Shown here one piece after another: positions 1 through 6,571 of a stretch of DNA of 11,712 nt. Source of the DNA: DASRCB01 sp035653295 (GTDB taxonomy: Bacteria > Acidobacteriota > Terriglobia > Bryobacterales > Bryobacteraceae). The notes below the pieces were generated by a model. It was not told the DNA's origin. It saw only the letters and a list, made by a program, of their open reading frames with translations, and searched no databases. The stretch's first letter is position 1, and each line of letters starts with the position of its first letter. The DNA lies in NCBI GenBank assembly GCA_035653295.1, contig DASRCB010000377.1:1-11712 (forward strand), given 5' to 3'. The position numbers were made by a program, and so were the translations under genes.

Positions 1-1160
1 CTTCCCGGTAGAGGAGTCTCCGGGTCTGGCCGCCCGCGCCGCATCCCGACCCCTCCCCTCATCAAATCCAGCAATCCCCGAGTCCTCCACATCCAGTTGC
101 CGAAATACCAACCGGTGCGCCCTCCAATTCGGCGGATGGGAGCGAACGCCTCGGTCGGAGGAAGCGGAACTCTCGTTTCTTGTATGTTGCTCAAGGTATC
201 GGCTCCGGGCTCCGAGGCCGCTACCCGTACTCCGTAATACCCAGCGTCCGACCAGCGAGTTTCGGCCGCAACTCGGTCTTCATTCGCGAGCGCACGCGCG
301 ATTGCGGTCCTGAGCCCTACGGGCCGGACGTTGAATATTCGGCTCGCCTCAGGGTCGCGGACCACGCTCGCATGGCGTACACTCTCGATCAGACAACGGC
401 CGATGGACGCGTAAATCGGTGTAACGAGAGTCAGCCAGCGGCTCGACAGCGTCGGACTGAGGAGCGGAAGGGCGAAAAACCAGCGGCGCAGATTTCGTTG
501 CCGCGCATACTCCCGCATGATTCCCAGATAGGAAGTTACATCCGGCCCGCCGATCTCGACAGTCAAACCTCCTTGGGCCTGCACTGCGATCGCTTCGACA
601 AGGTACTCCACCACGTCTTCGATGGCAATCGGCTGGGCGGCTGTATTGACCCAGCGCGGTGTGACCATCACTGGGAGCCGCTCCACCAGCGCTCGAATCA
701 GTTCGAACGAAGCGCCACCCGAACCGATCACGATAGAAGCTCGCAGCTCAATAACCGGGATGCCGCTCGCGCGCAGAATGTTGCCCGTCTCAATGCGGCT
801 CCGCATGTGCGGCGATAGCAGGTTGCCGTGCGTCAGACCTCCGAGATAAATGATCCGGCGTACGCCGGCGCGGCGGGCTGCACAGGCAAAATTGGCTGCC
901 GCTTCTTTTTCCAAAGTTTCGAACTCCGGCCCGGATCGCAGCGCATGTACCAGATAGACAGCTGTGTCGACGGCTGCAAAAACAGTATCCAGAGATGCCG
1001 GCTGTAGCAAGTCTCCCGGCGCGATCTGTGTACCGGGAGCCACCCGCCCGCTCAGCACCTCCGGATTCCTGCAGAGACACCTGATGGCCATTTCTTGCCG
1101 TTCCAGGCGCCTCAGCAGGCGGCCGCCAATGTACCCCGTTGCTCCTGTCAACAGGACCAT
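1..1160 (-). CDS. NAD(P)-binding SDR-family protein with C-terminal DUF2867 domain (partial)
   Basis: The frame is open from an ATG at 1160 to the left edge, giving 386 codons with the C-terminus missing. Residues 1-13 form a Rossmann dinucleotide-binding turn (TGATGYIGG, TGxxGxxG pattern), followed by an atypical short-chain dehydrogenase / NmrA-like fold to about residue 290. From about residue 325 the protein matches the DUF2867 family, with VPLPPTEAF, RIGGRTGWYFGNW and RGLLDLMRGGVGMRRGR. This SDR-DUF2867 layout is known from YbjT-like proteins; the substrate is unknown. The start is supported by a GGTGG ribosome site 4 bases upstream and by the Rossmann motif beginning at residue 5. It lies 10 bases after the fasciclin gene stop, so the two are probably cotranscribed. 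The family call is firm; a specific reaction cannot be given. Confidence 0.9.
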   Translation of the reverse strand, partial: MVLLTGATGYIGGRLLRRLERQEMAIRCLCRNPEVLSGRVAPGTQIAPGDLLQPASLDTVFAAVDTAVYLVHALRSGPEFETLEKEAAANFACAARRAGVRRIIYLGGLTHGNLLSPHMRSRIETGNILRASGIPVIELRASIVIGSGGASFELIRALVERLPVMVTPRWVNTAAQPIAIEDVVEYLVEAIAVQAQGGLTVEIGGPDVTSYLGIMREYARQRNLRRWFFALPLLSPTLSSRWLTLVTPIYASIGRCLIESVRHASVVRDPEASRIFNVRPVGLRTAIARALANEDRVAAETRWSDAGYYGVRVAASEPGADTLSNIQETRVPLPPTEAFAPIRRIGGRTGWYFGNWMWRTRGLLDLMRGGVGMRRGRPDPETPLPG

Positions 1161-1170
1161 GTATCCACCG

Positions 1171-1644
1171 CTATTCAGGGAGAAGCACCGCGTCGATGAT
1201 GTGAATCACCCCGTTGCTCGCCGCGATGTCGGTCTTAATTACTCGCGCTTTGCCGACCATCACGCCGCCATCCCCAGACTTAATGGCGAGGTTTCCGCCC
1301 TCCAGCGTCTTCGCCGAATGGAGCTTTACAACATCTTTAGCCATCACCTCGCCCGCGATCACATGGTGGGTGAGCATCTTCCTGAGCTGCTCTTGATTCT
1401 CCGGCTTGAGCAGGGTTTCGAGCGTACCGGCCGGCAGCCTGGCGAACGCCTCGTCGGTCGGGGCAAACACGGTAAATGGCCCCGGCCCTTTGAGCGCGTC
1501 CACTAGTCCGGCCGCCTTTACAGCGGCAACCAGCGTGTTGAAGTGCCCAGCCTCGGCCACGTCAACAATGTCCGCTGCCGAGGCCATGGGGATCATCGCC
1601 AGAGCTACGGCGCCAGCGAGAAAAACGGGCAAACCCGATATCAC
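1171..1644 (-). CDS. Secreted fasciclin (FAS1) domain protein
   Basis: This 157-residue protein has an N-terminal signal peptide (hydrophobic residues 3-21, likely cleavage after ASA around residue 23) and a single FAS1 domain from about 29 to 155. Visible landmarks are TVFAPTDEAF (58-67), the LTHHVIAG segment (91-98) and the closing NGVIHIIDAVLLP strand (144-156). FAS1 proteins are extracytoplasmic and usually mediate adhesion or matrix contacts; single-domain bacterial forms are mostly uncharacterised. I chose the GTG at 1644 because AGGAGAGGAG lies about 10 bases upstream and the signal peptide then starts properly. An upstream ATG at 1704 would add 20 hydrophilic residues before the signal peptide and overlap the preceding gene by 8 bases. 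It sits 52 bases after the DUF378 gene and 10 before the SDR gene. Confidence 0.93.
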   Translation of the reverse strand: MISGLPVFLAGAVALAMIPMASAADIVDVAEAGHFNTLVAAVKAAGLVDALKGPGPFTVFAPTDEAFARLPAGTLETLLKPENQEQLRKMLTHHVIAGEVMAKDVVKLHSAKTLEGGNLAIKSGDGGVMVGKARVIKTDIAASNGVIHIIDAVLLPE

Positions 1645-1696
1645 TTCTTTAGTTCTCCTCTCCTTGTCATCAGGACAGTCCAGAGTCCTGCCGCTT

Positions 1697-1936
1697 CTAC
1701 ACACGGATGCCCGACGCGCCGGGATACCAGCGGTGCTGAATCGATTTCCACGTCAAAGCCTGGTAAATGCCCGACACTGCCACCAACCCATAAACCAGGC
1801 TGCTCCAGGCCGAAGTCTCCCCGAACCTCATGCCGAAAACGGCCGCCACGAGATCAAGGTGAAACGTCCCGGCAAGTCCCCAGTTCAGCGCGCCGATGAT
1901 TACCAGCGCTGCTGCGATCACGTCAAGTTTCTTCAT
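1697..1936 (-). CDS. DUF378 family small membrane protein
   Basis: A 79-residue protein with two hydrophobic helices, roughly residues 5-24 (VIAAALVIIGALNWGLAG) and 43-62 (SSLVYGLVAVSGIYQAL). The ALNWGLAG segment after a basic MKKLD start, and the overall length, match DUF378 (YuzA-like) inner-membrane proteins, whose function is unknown. The ATG is well supported by GAGGAA 4 bases upstream. It is the first gene of a minus-strand unit with the fasciclin and SDR genes and diverges from the XRE-cupin regulator at 2087. Pairing with a secreted fasciclin protein suggests an envelope-related role, but that is only inference from context. Confidence 0.85.
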   Translation of the reverse strand: MKKLDVIAAALVIIGALNWGLAGTFHLDLVAAVFGMRFGETSAWSSLVYGLVAVSGIYQALTWKSIQHRWYPGASGIRV

Positions 1937-1986
1937 ACAGTTCCTCGCGTTCCGGCCGGGTCTCTTTTACCCCCGGCCATGATTTG

Positions 1987-2016
1987 ATCTTAGAGAAAAT
2001 CTGTTTTACTGTACAG
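1987..2016 (-). promoter_or_regulatory. Candidate promoter of the DUF378-fasciclin-SDR unit with overlapping palindrome
   Basis: On the minus strand, TGTACA (2015-2010, 4 of 6 to TTGACA) is separated by 17 bases from TAAGAT (1992-1987, 4 of 6 to TATAAT). The start of transcription would fall near 1980, about 44 bases before the ATG. The -35 lies inside the perfect 8-base palindrome CTGTACAG (2009-2016), a natural place for a repressor, possibly the divergent XRE-cupin protein. A weaker plus-strand pair (TTGATC 1984-1989, TACTGT 2007-2012) could serve that regulator. All of this is consensus matching only. Confidence 0.4.
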
Positions 2017-2086
2017 AACGAGGGGCAACTGCTTTTCCCAGAGAGAAAAAAGTGGCCGCAAGCGGTCGTGAAAGGAAAACGATGTC

Positions 2087-2677
2087 GTGAAGGAATCGAA
2101 AACCATCGCAGAAGGGCTGAGCAAGTATGGCATCGGAGCCAAACTGAGACGACTTCGCCTCCGCAAGAGCATGGGGCTGCTCGAACTCAGCAAACACACT
2201 GGCCTTTCACCCGCCTTGCTGTCCAAACTGGAGCGAGATGTGATGCATCCCACACTGCCGACTTTGCTTCGGATCGCCATGGTCTTTAGCGTGAGCCTGG
2301 ACTATTTTTTTGTTCCCGAACCGAAGCCGGTGCTGGAGATCGTCCGCAAGAGCGACCGCATGCGCTTCCCCGATTCGCCGGACGCAAAAACAGTGGCGTA
2401 CTACTTCGAGAGCCTGGATTTCCCGGCGCCGCGGCCTGCTCTCAACGCGTATCTCGCGGAATTCGAACCCGTGGAGGAAAAAGCCACACGACCCCACGAA
2501 CACGCCGGTGTGGAGTTTCTGTATTTGATCTCCGGACGGCTGCGGATTCAGATACGCGGCGAAGAGCACGAGTTGGCCGAAGGCGATGCGATTTACTTCG
2601 ACGCCTCCGTGCCGCACAGCTATAGCCGGCTCGGAGTTAAAAAGACAACGGCTTTGGTGGCCACCGTGGGGCCATAG
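2087..2677 (+). CDS. XRE-family transcriptional regulator with C-terminal cupin sensor domain
   Basis: A 196-residue protein of the HTH-cupin class. Residues about 17-75 form an XRE helix-turn-helix (GAKLRRLRLRKSMGLLELS, then TGLSPALLSKLER, then HPTLPTLLRIAMVF). Residues about 115-195 form a cupin barrel. HEHAGVE (137-143) followed by G150 fits HxHx3Ex6G exactly, and H177 in VPHS supplies the usual fourth metal ligand, so metal binding is likely; the second cupin motif is otherwise degenerate. Such proteins are one-component regulators that sense a small ligand through the cupin. The start is a GTG with AAAGGA about 10 bases upstream; the ATG at 2082 is out of frame and stops at once. It is divergent from the DUF378-fasciclin-SDR unit, which is its most likely target, along with itself. 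Confidence 0.92.
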   Translation: MKESKTIAEGLSKYGIGAKLRRLRLRKSMGLLELSKHTGLSPALLSKLERDVMHPTLPTLLRIAMVFSVSLDYFFVPEPKPVLEIVRKSDRMRFPDSPDAKTVAYYFESLDFPAPRPALNAYLAEFEPVEEKATRPHEHAGVEFLYLISGRLRIQIRGEEHELAEGDAIYFDASVPHSYSRLGVKKTTALVATVGP

Positions 2678-2758
2678 TGCAAAGCAGTTCTCCCGAGAGG
2701 AACGGTTAAGCCCTTCTTTCGCGAGAGGCCTTGCGACGGAAGGAACGCATCCGGCGGT

Positions 2759-2774
2759 TCATCGTGCACGATGA
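2759..2774. repeat. 16-base perfect palindrome
   Basis: TCATCGTGCACGATGA reads identically on both strands and does not extend further. It lies 82 bases after the XRE-cupin stop codon and about 220 bases before the candidate hydrolase promoter, so it is not clearly placed as an operator of either gene. It could be a protein-binding site or chance. Confidence 0.5.
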
Positions 2775-2996
2775 GTTCCGGCCGGCTAATCCTTGATGAT
2801 GGTTCGAGCCATCGCCGTTTTAGGACTGCTCGCCGCGGCCGGCGCACCGCTGCGCGCTGACGGCATTCCACATCATCCACTGCACCAATCTTTTCCACCA
2901 CTTCGACGAGCGAGAACGTGCGCAGCGCTGACGCTGGGCGGCGACCTCCATTCCGGCGAACTGGCATCCCAGGCGCCGCGCGTGCCGAGCGGGATA

Positions 2997-3005
2997 TGTT
3001 ATACT
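2997..3005 (+). promoter_or_regulatory. Candidate extended -10 promoter of the hydrolase
   Basis: TGTTATACT fits the extended -10 form TGnTATAAT with one mismatch. No recognisable -35 lies upstream, which is common for extended -10 promoters. Transcription would start near 3012, about 45 bases before the ATG at 3056. Confidence 0.45.
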
Positions 3006-3055
3006 GATTACAGTTCTACTCGCTTCAAAGCCCCACCCTTAAAAGTAGATTCCAG

Positions 3056-4083
3056 ATGTACTTCAACCCGAAGATCGGTGTGTTCCTCTTGGCCGCATGC
3101 GGCGCGCTGCGGCTTCTCACGGCCACTGAATCGGCGCCATCGAAGACGACGCCTCACCGGTCGTGTGAACCGGGCGAGCACAATGAGGTGCTCAACGGCG
3201 TTCGGCTCTATTACCGAATAGCGGGCCGGTCCCGTAATGCTGCGCCGGTCGTTTTCCTTCATGGCGGCCCTGGTTATAACAGCTACAGCTTTGCCGCGCT
3301 TGCTGGCGCAAGCCTTGAGAAGAGCCTCCAGGTTGTTTACTTTGATCAACGCGGCTGCGGCCGGTCGGAGCGCCCGTGGAACCAGGATTATTCGATGGGC
3401 GTGTTGGTCGAAGATGTTGAAGCATTGCGAATCGCGGTGGGTGTGCCGCAGATTGCGATCATCGGACATTCGTTCGGCGGCGCGCTGGCTTTGGAATACG
3501 CTGCACACTACCCGGAGCACGTTTCACGCATGTCCTCGTGGGCGGCTTCTCCGACGGACCTGCATCGATTCGCGTTTGGCGGGAGCGCCTGAATGCGAGT
3601 GATCCGGATGCATGGGAGCGGGCCATGCACAGAAGACACGATACATCACCCCCGACCCTCGGTGCAGATGCTGATGCCACGTGTTCACAGGCAAAGGCGA
3701 TGATGGCGCTGGTTAACGACGCCACAGGCCAACACGGCAAAGACTTCTTCGATCATCTTCAGTTCGTGAACCAGGATTTCAGAATCGAACAGGACGCCGT
3801 TGACGCCGCCAGCGGATTGAAGAACACCGGCGAGCTATCGAACGCACTCTTCTCTCACGGGCTCGCCTGCTATCGCTTCACTCAGTATTCACGCATTACA
3901 ATGCCCGTCCTGGTTATCGCGGGGCGCTTCGATGGTGCAATTGGCGTTGAACCGCAACGCCAGCTGGCAGCGAGACTGCCGAACGCGACATTCCTCCAGT
4001 ATGAGCACAGCGCACATTTCCCGTATCTCCAAGAGACCAAACGATTCTCCGCCGATGTTACTGCGTTTCTCGCCACGCACTGA
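3056..4083 (+). pseudogene. Secreted alpha/beta hydrolase, proline iminopeptidase-like, split by a one-base frameshift
   Basis: Two overlapping frames make one S33-type alpha/beta hydrolase. The first (3056-3592) gives a signal-peptide-like N-terminus (hydrophobic 7-22; LAAC at 12-15 could also be a lipobox), the HGGPG oxyanion motif (69-73), YFDQRGCGRS, and the nucleophile elbow GHSFG (137-141, Ser139). It should continue RMVLVGGFSDGP but instead reads RMSSWAASPTD to a stop at 3590. The expected continuation is in the other frame, from GTC at 3532 to the stop at 4081. That frame carries the acid in GRFDG (Asp293 of the joined product) and His in EHSAHF (His321). The joined protein would be 342 residues with a full triad. 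Restoring one G after the ATG at 3530-3532 repairs it. There is no slippery heptamer, so recoding is unlikely; it is a mutation or a base-call error. It may act on N-terminal proline peptides or be a general esterase. Confidence 0.88.
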
Positions 4084-4221
4084 TCGCGGGTGCGCTGTGC
4101 CGGACACTGCGCGGACTATCTGCTGACCACGACCTCCAGTAATCGCATCACACGCCGGAGAGTCCGAAAGCCGCAGCCGTTAAGAAGCCCGGATTTTTCT
4201 CCGTCATGTGCGCCTCGATAA

Positions 4222-4721
4222 GTGGCGGCGCGCAATTCGATATCGGATGTCGCACTGCTTGAACGCGCCCGTGTTCAGGGTGGCGAGTTGCTCCTTCACA
4301 CGAAAAAGACCGGAGGGACGGTAAGGCTGCCGCTGCCAGACGATCTTCTGCACGCGCTCGACACTCTGCCAGTGCCGCGGGGCGCCGAGCCGCAGACATC
4401 TACCCATTTCTTCATCAATGGAACCGGCTCGCCACGCACGGCTATAGGAGTTATGGAACGATGCCTTCGAGCTGTCTTCAGGGCCTCGGGCGTGGCGAAT
4501 GCCCATGCGCATCGGTTTCGGCACTCGCTCGCGACTCGTATCCTCGCAAACGGTGGTACGTTGGCCGATGTTGCGGACGTTTTAGGGATCTCCGAATCGG
4601 TGGCCGAGAAGCATTATGCGAAGTGGACCAGGCGCGGCAGGACCGTATAACGGCGCTCATGCGGGTCATGAATTCGGGCACAAATCAGGCACGCAGGAAA
4701 AAACTCATTGTAATCCGTTGA
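4222..4721 (+). pseudogene. Tyrosine recombinase (phage-type integrase) remnant, catalytic half only
   Basis: The open frame 4222-4650 gives 142 residues of an integrase catalytic domain: ISDVALLERARV, the beta-hairpin lysine region HTKKTGG (26-32), the HxxR box HRFRH (His97, Arg100), and the nucleophile Tyr132 in EKHYAKW. The N-terminal DNA-binding domain and the first catalytic arginine are missing; a TAA lies directly before the GTG at 4222. The later histidine usually seen as LGHS is isoleucine (LGIS). After AKWT the frame drifts to RRGRTV and stops, while the frame one base back reads QARQDRITALMRVMNSG and runs to 4721, the tail expected for this family. One base is therefore missing after 4629. 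The corrected end is 17 bases from the 3' end of tRNA-Leu, the usual place for such integrases. It cannot be active as it stands. Confidence 0.82.
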
Positions 4722-4738
4722 TTTCGAAGTTCGTTATA

Positions 4739-4827
4739 TGGTGCCCGGGGTGGGACTTGAACCCACACGCCGCTTCCGCGGCAAAGGATTTTAAGTCCTT
4801 TGTGTCTGCCGATTTCACCACCCGGGC
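4739..4827 (-). tRNA. tRNA-Leu (anticodon TAA)
   Basis: An 89-base gene including an encoded CCA (4739-4741). The acceptor stem GCCCGGG/CCCGGGC (4827-4821 and 4749-4743) is perfect. The anticodon loop CTTAAAA gives anticodon TAA, reading UUA. The long variable arm (GCCGCGGAAGCGGC) is typical of leucine tRNAs, and GGTTCAAGTCC forms the T arm. Its 3' end faces the integrase remnant. I see no clear promoter upstream. Confidence 0.97.
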
Positions 4828-4948
4828 AGGGTCGAACTGCGGGACGTACGCCGTATCGAATTTAGCACGAACCCGCGGCGCTGCCTTGTGGCCCTTCCTC
4901 CCCGCCCACCGTAGCGCCATCGTACGGGAGCTTACGTACTCCTCCCCG

Positions 4949-4977
4949 TAGACACCGGCCCAAGGGCGCGCGATAAT
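4949..4977 (+). promoter_or_regulatory. Near-consensus promoter upstream of the PilZ gene
   Basis: TAGACA (4949-4954, 5 of 6 to TTGACA), a 17-base spacer, and GATAAT (4972-4977, 5 of 6 to TATAAT) make one of the best housekeeping promoters in the window. Transcription would start near 4984, leaving a leader of about 80 bases before the PilZ start. An imperfect inverted repeat (TACGGGAG at 4923-4930 against CTCCCCGTA at 4942-4950) reaches into the -35 and could be an operator. Confidence 0.6.
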
Positions 4978-4983
4978 AAGCTT

Positions 4984-5005
4984 CCGCCTGCCTTCGGGCC
5001 GGCGG
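4984..5005 (+). other. Stable C(UUCG)G hairpin at the 5' end of the PilZ leader
   Basis: CCGCC (4984-4988) pairs with GGCGG (5001-5005) and GCC (4990-4992) with GGC (4997-4999), with a single T-C mismatch, capped by TTCG closed by a C-G pair, an especially stable tetraloop. CTTCCG (4981-4986) can pair alternatively with CGGAAG (5012-5017). No T tract follows, so it is not an intrinsic terminator. It sits where the predicted transcript begins and may stabilise the mRNA. Confidence 0.5.
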
Positions 5006-5066
5006 TTCAAACGGAAGAGGACGGACCAACAGCGCGACAGACGCTGTGGCGAATCGGTGCAAGGAC

Positions 5067-5405
5067 ATGAAGACGATCTCCCCCAGTGTGCTCAACGAGC
5101 GCCGCTCGTCGCGGCGTTTTCCCATTGAGCTCGACCTGCTCTATCGCGCCACTGGCAGGCGCAATCGGCGATACGCGGGTGCGGGCAAAACCACCAACAT
5201 CAGCAGTTCAGGAATTCTATTCCGAACCGAGGATCCGCTCGAGCCGGACATCAATATCGAGGCCTCCATCGCCTGGCCGGTATCGCTGCAATCGAACGTG
5301 CCGCTTAAGCTCCGCGTCCGCGGACGCGTGGTGCGCACCGAGCCCGGCGCGGCAGTCGTCGCTATCCAGCAGTACGCTTTCCATACCGCGGCCAAAGCAG
5401 GGTAA
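5067..5405 (+). CDS. PilZ domain protein (predicted c-di-GMP receptor)
   Basis: A 112-residue single-domain PilZ protein. Both c-di-GMP signature motifs are present: RxxxR in RRSSRRFP (residues 12-17, allowing R12/R16 or R13/R17) and [D/N]xSxxG in NISSSG (44-49). The remainder is a short beta-barrel including KLRVRGRVVRTEPG. In the family, ligand binding changes how the domain contacts a partner controlling motility, adhesion or exopolysaccharide; no partner is visible here. The start is uncertain: the ATG at 5067 has AAGGA only one base away, and a GTG at 5046 in the same frame would add seven residues without a ribosome site. Either way the domain is complete. It has its own strong promoter and is followed after 41 bases by the cytochrome gene on the same strand. 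Confidence 0.88.
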   Translation: MKTISPSVLNERRSSRRFPIELDLLYRATGRRNRRYAGAGKTTNISSSGILFRTEDPLEPDINIEASIAWPVSLQSNVPLKLRVRGRVVRTEPGAAVVAIQQYAFHTAAKAG

Positions 5406-5446
5406 GCCGCGCGGCAGGCCCGCGCTGTTCTACACTGTTTCGGTAT

Positions 5447-6229
5447 ATGACATTTTTGCGCTCGTGCGTTTTCGCACTGGCTGCCGGTGTGCTCGCGCTG
5501 GCGGCGGACAACCCGAACCTGAGCGGTGTTTGGAAGGCGGACCTGGACAAGAGCACGTTTCCCGGTCGTGGGCCGAAGCCCTCGAATTACCTCGTCATCA
5601 TCGAACAGGGCGGGCCGGTGGTCAAGGAGACGATCGGGCTGTACAACCAGTTCGGCGAACAGCGGACCTACCTCACGTTCAACCCGCGGGCGAAGCAGAT
5701 CCTGAACTGGTTCCACGGCCTGCCGATGCGCAGCACCATGGCCTGGAACGACGGGGTGCTGACCATCGATTCGAAGATTGCCGGGCAGCATCCCGAGACC
5801 GTTCACGAGACCTATACTTTGTCCCCTGACGGAAATACGCTGACCATCGAGACGGACACCACGGGAGAGCACGGCGAGCAGAAGCAGACAGCCGTGTTGA
5901 CGAAGCAGCCGGACGAAGCCGGGGAGCCCCTGCGCAAGCCGGAAATCACCGCCGGCGAGAAGTTCAAGAACGTGCAGGTGCTGAAGACCATGCCTGCCTC
6001 GGCCTTCATCGACACCATGCGGAACTTCACCATGTCGCTGGGCCAGAACTGCGAGTTCTGCCATGTGGAGCACGATTTCGCGTCAGACGACAAGATGGAG
6101 AAGAAGACCGCGCGCAAGATGATCACCATGACCCAAACGGCGAACGACCAGACCTTCGGCGGCAAAACGGAAGTGCGCTGCTACACCTGCCACCGCGGCG
6201 CGAAGGAGCCGGTCTCGATTCCTGAGTAG
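5447..6229 (+). CDS. Periplasmic two-domain diheme c-type cytochrome (reaction-centre cytochrome type)
   Basis: A 260-residue exported protein. Residues 1-20 are a signal peptide (SCVFALAAGVLALAA). Residues about 21-155 are a beta-rich, lipocalin-like region (NLSGVWKADLDKS, then alternating strands, DSKIAGQHPETVHETYTLSPDGNTL taken in pieces as strand-turn-strand). Residues about 165-258 resemble the photosynthetic reaction-centre cytochrome c family (PF02276), with heme-binding CEFCH (202-206) and CYTCH (245-249) and methionines at 191, 196, 225 and 228 available as axial ligands. Such domains are widespread in non-phototrophic Acidobacteriota; the electron partners and the role of the N-terminal domain are unknown. 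The ATG at 5447 has no Shine-Dalgarno sequence; a weak -10 (TACACT, 5431-5436) just upstream would make the message almost leaderless. It follows the PilZ gene by 41 bases. Confidence 0.88.
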   Translation: MTFLRSCVFALAAGVLALAADNPNLSGVWKADLDKSTFPGRGPKPSNYLVIIEQGGPVVKETIGLYNQFGEQRTYLTFNPRAKQILNWFHGLPMRSTMAWNDGVLTIDSKIAGQHPETVHETYTLSPDGNTLTIETDTTGEHGEQKQTAVLTKQPDEAGEPLRKPEITAGEKFKNVQVLKTMPASAFIDTMRNFTMSLGQNCEFCHVEHDFASDDKMEKKTARKMITMTQTANDQTFGGKTEVRCYTCHRGAKEPVSIPE

Positions 6230-6248
6230 GGTATGTCCGAGGGGGTTA

Positions 6249-6324
<76 letters not shown>

Positions 6325-6338
6325 TTGGGAGAACCCCC

Positions 6339-6367
6339 ATTCTCGCGCGTTGAAACTAAAGTGTCAA
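6339..6367 (-). promoter_or_regulatory. Promoter of tRNA-Gly
   Basis: On the minus strand a perfect TTGACA (6367-6362), a 17-base spacer and GAGAAT (6344-6339, 4 of 6 to TATAAT) are positioned so that transcription starts near 6332, about 8 bases before the mature tRNA 5' end. The geometry fits a stable-RNA promoter. Confidence 0.7.
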
Positions 6368-6394
6368 GCCGGACGCCCCGCGCACCGCGATACA

Positions 6395-6415
6395 AAAACC
6401 AGCGGTTCTGGTTTT
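6395..6415 (+). terminator. Hairpin with flanking A and T runs, possible bidirectional terminator
   Basis: AAAACCAG (6395-6402) and CTGGTTTT (6408-6415) form a perfect 8-base stem with a 5-base CGGTT loop. It ends in four T on the plus strand and five on the minus strand (before TGTATCG), so it is a weak intrinsic-terminator shape in either direction. It separates the cytochrome/tRNA-Gly region from dnaA. The GC content of the stem is modest, so a protein-binding site is an alternative. Confidence 0.45.
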
Positions 6416-6463
6416 GGCAAGCAGTTGATCCGGCGAAACTTATAAGATAACTTTACAAGGCCG

Positions 6464-6492
6464 TTGCAGCCGCAAAAGAGGGCTGGTATGCT
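6464..6492 (+). promoter_or_regulatory. dnaA: Candidate dnaA promoter
   Basis: TTGCAG (6464-6469), a 17-base spacer and TATGCT (6487-6492) with an extended TGg directly before it. Matches are moderate, helped by the extended -10. The leader to the dnaA ATG would be about 120 bases and would contain the symmetric element at 6572-6610. An AT-rich patch at 6436-6458 (with TATAAG at 6441) just upstream could be a second promoter or a melting region. Confidence 0.4.
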
Positions 6493-6571
6493 GACGTTTC
6501 CGCCCCCGATCCGGACGGCGATTCCGCCGCGCTAGGCTGAAGGAAGAATCGGCAAAAGACCGAACAGGAAG

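Larger units (their letters stand above)
2678..3055. other. Intergenic stretch between regulator and split hydrolase
   Basis: I find no convincing gene in these 378 bases. A plus-strand reading from 2793 begins like a signal peptide (MMMVRAIAVLGLLAAAG) but then turns into arginine-rich, low-complexity residues and overlaps the hydrolase in another frame. A minus-strand reading is similarly arginine-rich. The stretch does hold a 16-base perfect palindrome (2759-2774) and an extended -10 element (2997-3005), each listed separately. Confidence 0.5.

Noticed and set aside
180..818. 212-residue plus-strand frame in the left part
   Set aside because: It is antisense to the SDR-DUF2867 gene, whose motifs are clear, and its own sequence is low in hydrophobic residues with no family resemblance.
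2793..3221. Plus-strand frame with a signal-peptide-like start
   Set aside because: After about 22 residues it becomes arginine- and proline-rich with no motif, and its second half overlaps the hydrolase in the wrong frame.
3526..3540. Programmed -1 frameshift in the hydrolase
   Set aside because: The change of frame occurs at ATGTCC, which is not a slippery heptamer, and hydrolases of this family are not known to be recoded.
4739..4760. Second copy of the tRNA-Leu 3' end as an opposite attachment site within the window
   Set aside because: I looked for the T-arm/acceptor sequence elsewhere and found only the tRNA-Gly T arm, which shares general tRNA bases but is not a duplicate.
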